A stretch of 64,000 bases of DNA from NCBI GenBank assembly GCA_037127255.1, contig JBANSL010000003.1, positions 50,562,314 to 50,626,313 of the forward strand, in the 5' to 3' direction. The notes beneath the pieces were generated by a model. That model saw only the letters and a list, made by a program, of their open reading frames with translations. It did no database searches and was not told where the DNA came from. The position numbers and the translations under genes were made by a program. This DNA comes from Persicaria tinctoria (taxonomy: Eukaryota > Streptophyta > Magnoliopsida > Caryophyllales > Polygonaceae). Every line of letters starts with the position of its first letter. Positions within the stretch are counted from its first letter, which is position 1. This document shows, piece after piece, positions 60,816-64,000 of the stretch.

Positions 60816-63268
60816 CTAAGATAGGCATTGGTCATAAACTCTTTCATCATCAGACTCAAGGTCGTTATTCTCATTACCTTCATCATCATCTTCCGATTCA
60901 AAATCATCTTCATAAAGCTCCCTTACCTCCCGGAGTTCACTCGAGCATGGAAGTGCACCATCCACCTAGGATTCTTCTTGTTGCCTTTCCATATCTTCAA
61001 CAACCTTACTTTCAACAAGCCATTCTTGTGCTTCACTAGCTTCTTTAGCAAGTAGAACCTCTTTTCCTATGACATTCCTTCGGTTTTTGTTGATAATCTT
61101 GGCATTGAATTGAACATACACCAACTTGTTCATCCTTGTGGTATCTGCCTATTCCTTTTCTTTGTGTGTATCCCTTGGAATGTACTCCAATTTCTCTCAC
61201 AACCGGATGAACTTGTAGTTAAAGAAAGAATCTTTATTGCCATTTTTTGTAAATGTGGCACTTGATTTCCATAAGTGTACTACCATGCAACTACAATAAA
61301 AATAAAAATAGCTTTAGACATCTATATATAGCTATAAACAAAGTTAAACATATTTTAATAGAAAGAGTTGAAAGACAAATAATGTAGTTCAAGTTACATA
61401 CCCGGATCGAAGTCTTTCTTAGCACATCCCGATTTGGCCAAATTGCTCCCAAATGCACCTTCTTTCCCTCTATACTTTGGTAGCTCAACATTCATGAGAG
61501 TTCCTTGAGATATATCATCATTGGGGAAAAAGTGCTCGGTGCAAGAAATACAACCTTGCATAACATTCGCATTCAAACATATGCCTTTTCTTTGAAGAAA
61601 TAGTAAGGGTTCAAAAAATATGCCGCCAAGTGCAATGAACCATCAAGCCGACCACAAGCTTTGCTATCAATGATCTCTAAAATTGGAGCATAACTTGCCT
61701 CTTGGTTGTTGTATACCTCTTTGATCTCCTTCCTTGCTTGTTGTAGCTCTCCATATAAGAAGGCCATTAAAGGCCTTTTATCACCATCAACAAGACGAAG
61801 CCCCTTCACCAAAGGTTTAAATACTTGCAAGCAAATTGAAACTCCATTCCAAAAGGACAAGCTCATTATGGTATCAAATGCCACTTTTCCTTTTTGAGTT
61901 TTAGAGTACTTGCATTCTTCCCATTCTTTACTTGCAAACATTAATCTCAACAAGTGTTTCTTGTTATTCAAACTTTGTAAAGTAAGGAAAGAAGTAGCGA
62001 ACCTTGTAACTCCCGGCCTCACCAAGTCTTCTTGCTTCGTACAATTCCTCATCAAGGCCAAAGTCTTGTGATGTGCATAAATGAAGACGGTGAATGCTTT
62101 GGCTTTCTCAATCACAACTTTGAACTTCGGAATGCTACCTATTCCTTGAAGCATAAGATTGATGGTATGAGTGGCACAAGGAGTCCAAAAAATGTGAGGC
62201 CTTGTTTCTTGCAACTTCTTTGCCGCTGACATGTTGTTGGAAGCATTGTCCGTCACAACTTGTACAACATTTTGCGGCCCAACTTCTTGAATACATTCTT
62301 CAATATAATTGAATATGTATTCGCCGGTATGTGAGTCATTGGACACTTCCTTAGAAGAAAGGAAAGTTGTGCCCAATCTACAATTCACACATAAATTCAT
62401 TATACTTCTTCTTTTCCCATCACTCCAAGCATCCGTCATAATTGAGCAACCGGTCGTAGCCCACTCCTTTTCTTGACTCTCAAGTGCCTTCTTCGTCTTC
62501 AACTTCCTTTTTCAACAATGGTTCCCTTAATTCATATTGACTAGGAGGTTTGTAGCCCGGACCATATTGTCCAACTGCCTCACAAAATCTTCTAAAACTA
62601 TCATTATCAAGAGCATGGAAAGGAATAGCATTCTCATACGCCCATTGTGCCAAATATTCATGCACACTTTGTGTTCTTTCCTTCGCATATGCATCATTGA
62701 TAACTTGTTGCTTTCTTTTCTTGCCTACATCTTCTCCAACATGAATAGAAGATGCATACCTATCCATAGGTCCTCTAACGTCTTTCCTTTTTTTAGCTCC
62801 GCTAATACTAACCTCCTCAACCATATGCTCATCACCACCGCCATTTCCATCATCATCATCATCGTTGTCCTCCCCTTCTTGTGATGCCAAGCACACTTCT
62901 TCCCTCACTCGTATATCGTGGACACTCAATGCAGTTTTATTTTCTTTCCCTTCTAAAAGAGCTTTTTTGCACTTGGTTTTTGCTTCATCATTTGCTTTCT
63001 TGCACGCAGCAACATTACCCTTTATACTAGCTATGTGCTCCTTCAATCGAGTTATTCCACAAGTACTAACTCGCTTGTGACACAAAGTGCAATTAATCAC
63101 ATTCTTCTTATTAGGATTTTCACAATACCCAAACTCCCAACCAACATCACTTGAACTCTGTCTCCATAACGATTCAGAATTGCTAGATGGAGTGGACGTC
63201 GGAATCGAACCAATTGCATTGGAAGCTCTAGAAGAACTGGAATCACAATTTCCCGGAATTCCTTCCAT
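60816..63268 (-). pseudogene. hAT-family transposase, frameshifted
   Basis: The chosen ATG is at 63,268 (MEGIPGNCDSSSSRASN), 16 nt after a CGCAG acceptor. BED zinc finger: CTLCHKRVSTCGITRLKEH (about 63,070). An acidic spacer is followed by a DUF659-type core: GCSIMTDAWSDGKRRSIMNL (first Asp), VVQVVTDNASNNMSAAK (second Asp), ATHTINLMLQGIG. The dimerisation end has YGNQVPHLQKMAIKILSL and SGCERNWSTFQGIHTKKRN. An intron is likely at 61,291-61,402 (CGG|GTATGT ... TTGTAG). Breaks: frameshift near 62,490, another near 61,575, a TAG replacing a Trp of the WW pair in the last exon, and a stop after QIPQG. An acidic tail ends at 60,816. It would cut and move hAT elements if intact. Confidence 0.9.
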
Positions 63269-63283
63269 AGCAAGTTCAAATAA

Positions 63284-63920
63284 CCTGCGAAACATCGAAA
63301 CATCGAACATGTACATTCAATTCAAGTATTCAACTAGTTCAATTCAACTAATTTAACATAAATCAAATTTTTGGCAAAATCCTCCCAAATCAGTCCCAAT
63401 ACAGTGAGCACAATTGATTCATTTGCTCCCAAATCAGTCCCAAATTCAAGTAATCTAAAGAAATCGGGTATACTAATGAACACAAATACACATACTGTCA
63501 TACTCAGACTCAGTGTTCTAAATTGCTCCCAAAATCAGAAGAAAATCAACTGAAAACAGTAAACCGACATACCTTGTGTGCAGTCTGTAGAGGCGGCCAG
63601 GGAGGATCAGTGGAGGCCGGAGATCATCAGAAGAGGTCGGAGAAGATCAGGGGAGGTCGGAGAGGCTGCTTGAGAATCGGATAGGCGCACAGGCGCGCAG
63701 TCACTGGCTCGCACACTGCCGGAGAAGAACCTCTCGCGAGGTTATTCAGGGGAGGCCGGAGAAGATGAGGGGAGGCCGGGGAGGCTGAGACTCGTCGAAG
63801 CCGCATGTCTCGCCGGAGAGGAAGCACCAGACCAGTCGGAGAAGTCTCGCGCGGTTGTTCACCTCTTCGGCCTCACAAATCGCAACCTAGGGTTTGGACG
63901 TTGGACATGGACTACGATGA
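63284..63920 (-). other. Leader exon and first intron of the hAT transposase gene
   Basis: The minus strand has AAACCCTAGG and a GC-rich leader ending ACACAAG|GTATGTC (63,573/63,572), then an AT-rich intron to TTTCGCAG (63,285-63,292). The leader contains repeated CCTCCCCTGATCTTCTCCGA / GCCTCCCCTCATCTTCTCC units (63,598-63,785). Non-coding leader introns are common in plant transposase genes; the exact transcription start is not visible. Confidence 0.55.
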
Positions 63921-64000
63921 ATTGGGGATTTCTCTCTCAGATGATGTTGCCTTTTTTTTAATTTTTCCATAAAAAAAAAATTAATAACCTAAGCCAACTG

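Larger units (their letters stand above)
60410..64000 (-). mobile_element. hAT transposon (DUF659/BED type), runs to window edge
   Basis: Begins where LARD copy E is interrupted. It contains a decayed hAT transposase gene on the minus strand with upstream leader and intron. The left part has ATATCGG-type subterminal repeats. The 8-bp target duplication and the right terminus are not inside the window or not recognisable, so both borders are approximate. Confidence 0.75.

Overview
The window is nuclear DNA of a flowering plant, most likely a eudicot. It is an almost pure transposable-element block with no intact host gene and no rRNA. The plant assignment rests on tRNA-iMet-type primer-binding sites next to 3-kb LTRs, an Athila-type Ty3/gypsy polyprotein, CACTA termini, a DUF659/BED hAT transposase, and intron-containing fragments of recognisable plant genes. 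Nothing here looks bacterial or organellar, and no CRISPR array or operon exists. The species cannot be named from this sequence.

Layout. (1) 1-30,494 is a nest of one family of large non-coding LTR retrotransposons (LARD-like). Copy A lies on the minus strand (1-2,858, resuming at 29,113). Copy B (plus, 2,859-29,107) is inserted in A's LTR with target duplication CAAGT. Copy C (plus, 17,557-28,304) is inserted in B's 3' LTR with target duplication CATAG. B's internal domain is further split by a CACTA element (10,171-14,344, target duplication TTG) carrying exon pieces of CPSF73-I and importin alpha. (2) 30,495 to about 41,215 looks like a minus-strand Helitron: a GC hairpin 11 nt from a CTAG end. 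It holds decayed, intron-containing pieces of SMC2, NSF, AATF/Bfr2, an acyl carrier protein and the tRNA-modification GTPase MnmE. (3) 41.2-45.9 kb is a patchwork: an (AAT)n microsatellite, a hAT-like end, LTR fragment D of the LARD family, a CACTA-like fold-back, two tRNA-like sequences and an unidentified gene piece. (4) 45,898-53,969 is a minus-strand Athila-type element with LTR-side repeats, a third ORF, integrase, RNase H, reverse transcriptase and the end of the protease, all broken by stops and frameshifts. (5) 53,970-60,409 is LARD copy E (minus), which cut the Athila element inside its protease. (6) 60,410 to the window end is a hAT element with a frameshifted transposase on the minus strand.

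How it works together. None of the listed genes is likely to give a functional protein. The LARD copies keep LTRs, primer site, polypurine tract and a conserved internal domain but no gag or pol, so they must have been moved by enzymes from elsewhere. By-eye LTR comparison gives about 0.3% difference for inner copy C and about 0.9% for copy B, matching the nesting order. The most noteworthy items are the multi-gene Helitron, the Pack-type CACTA, and the well-defined LARD family with a GC-rich, splice-donor-bearing island inside its LTR.
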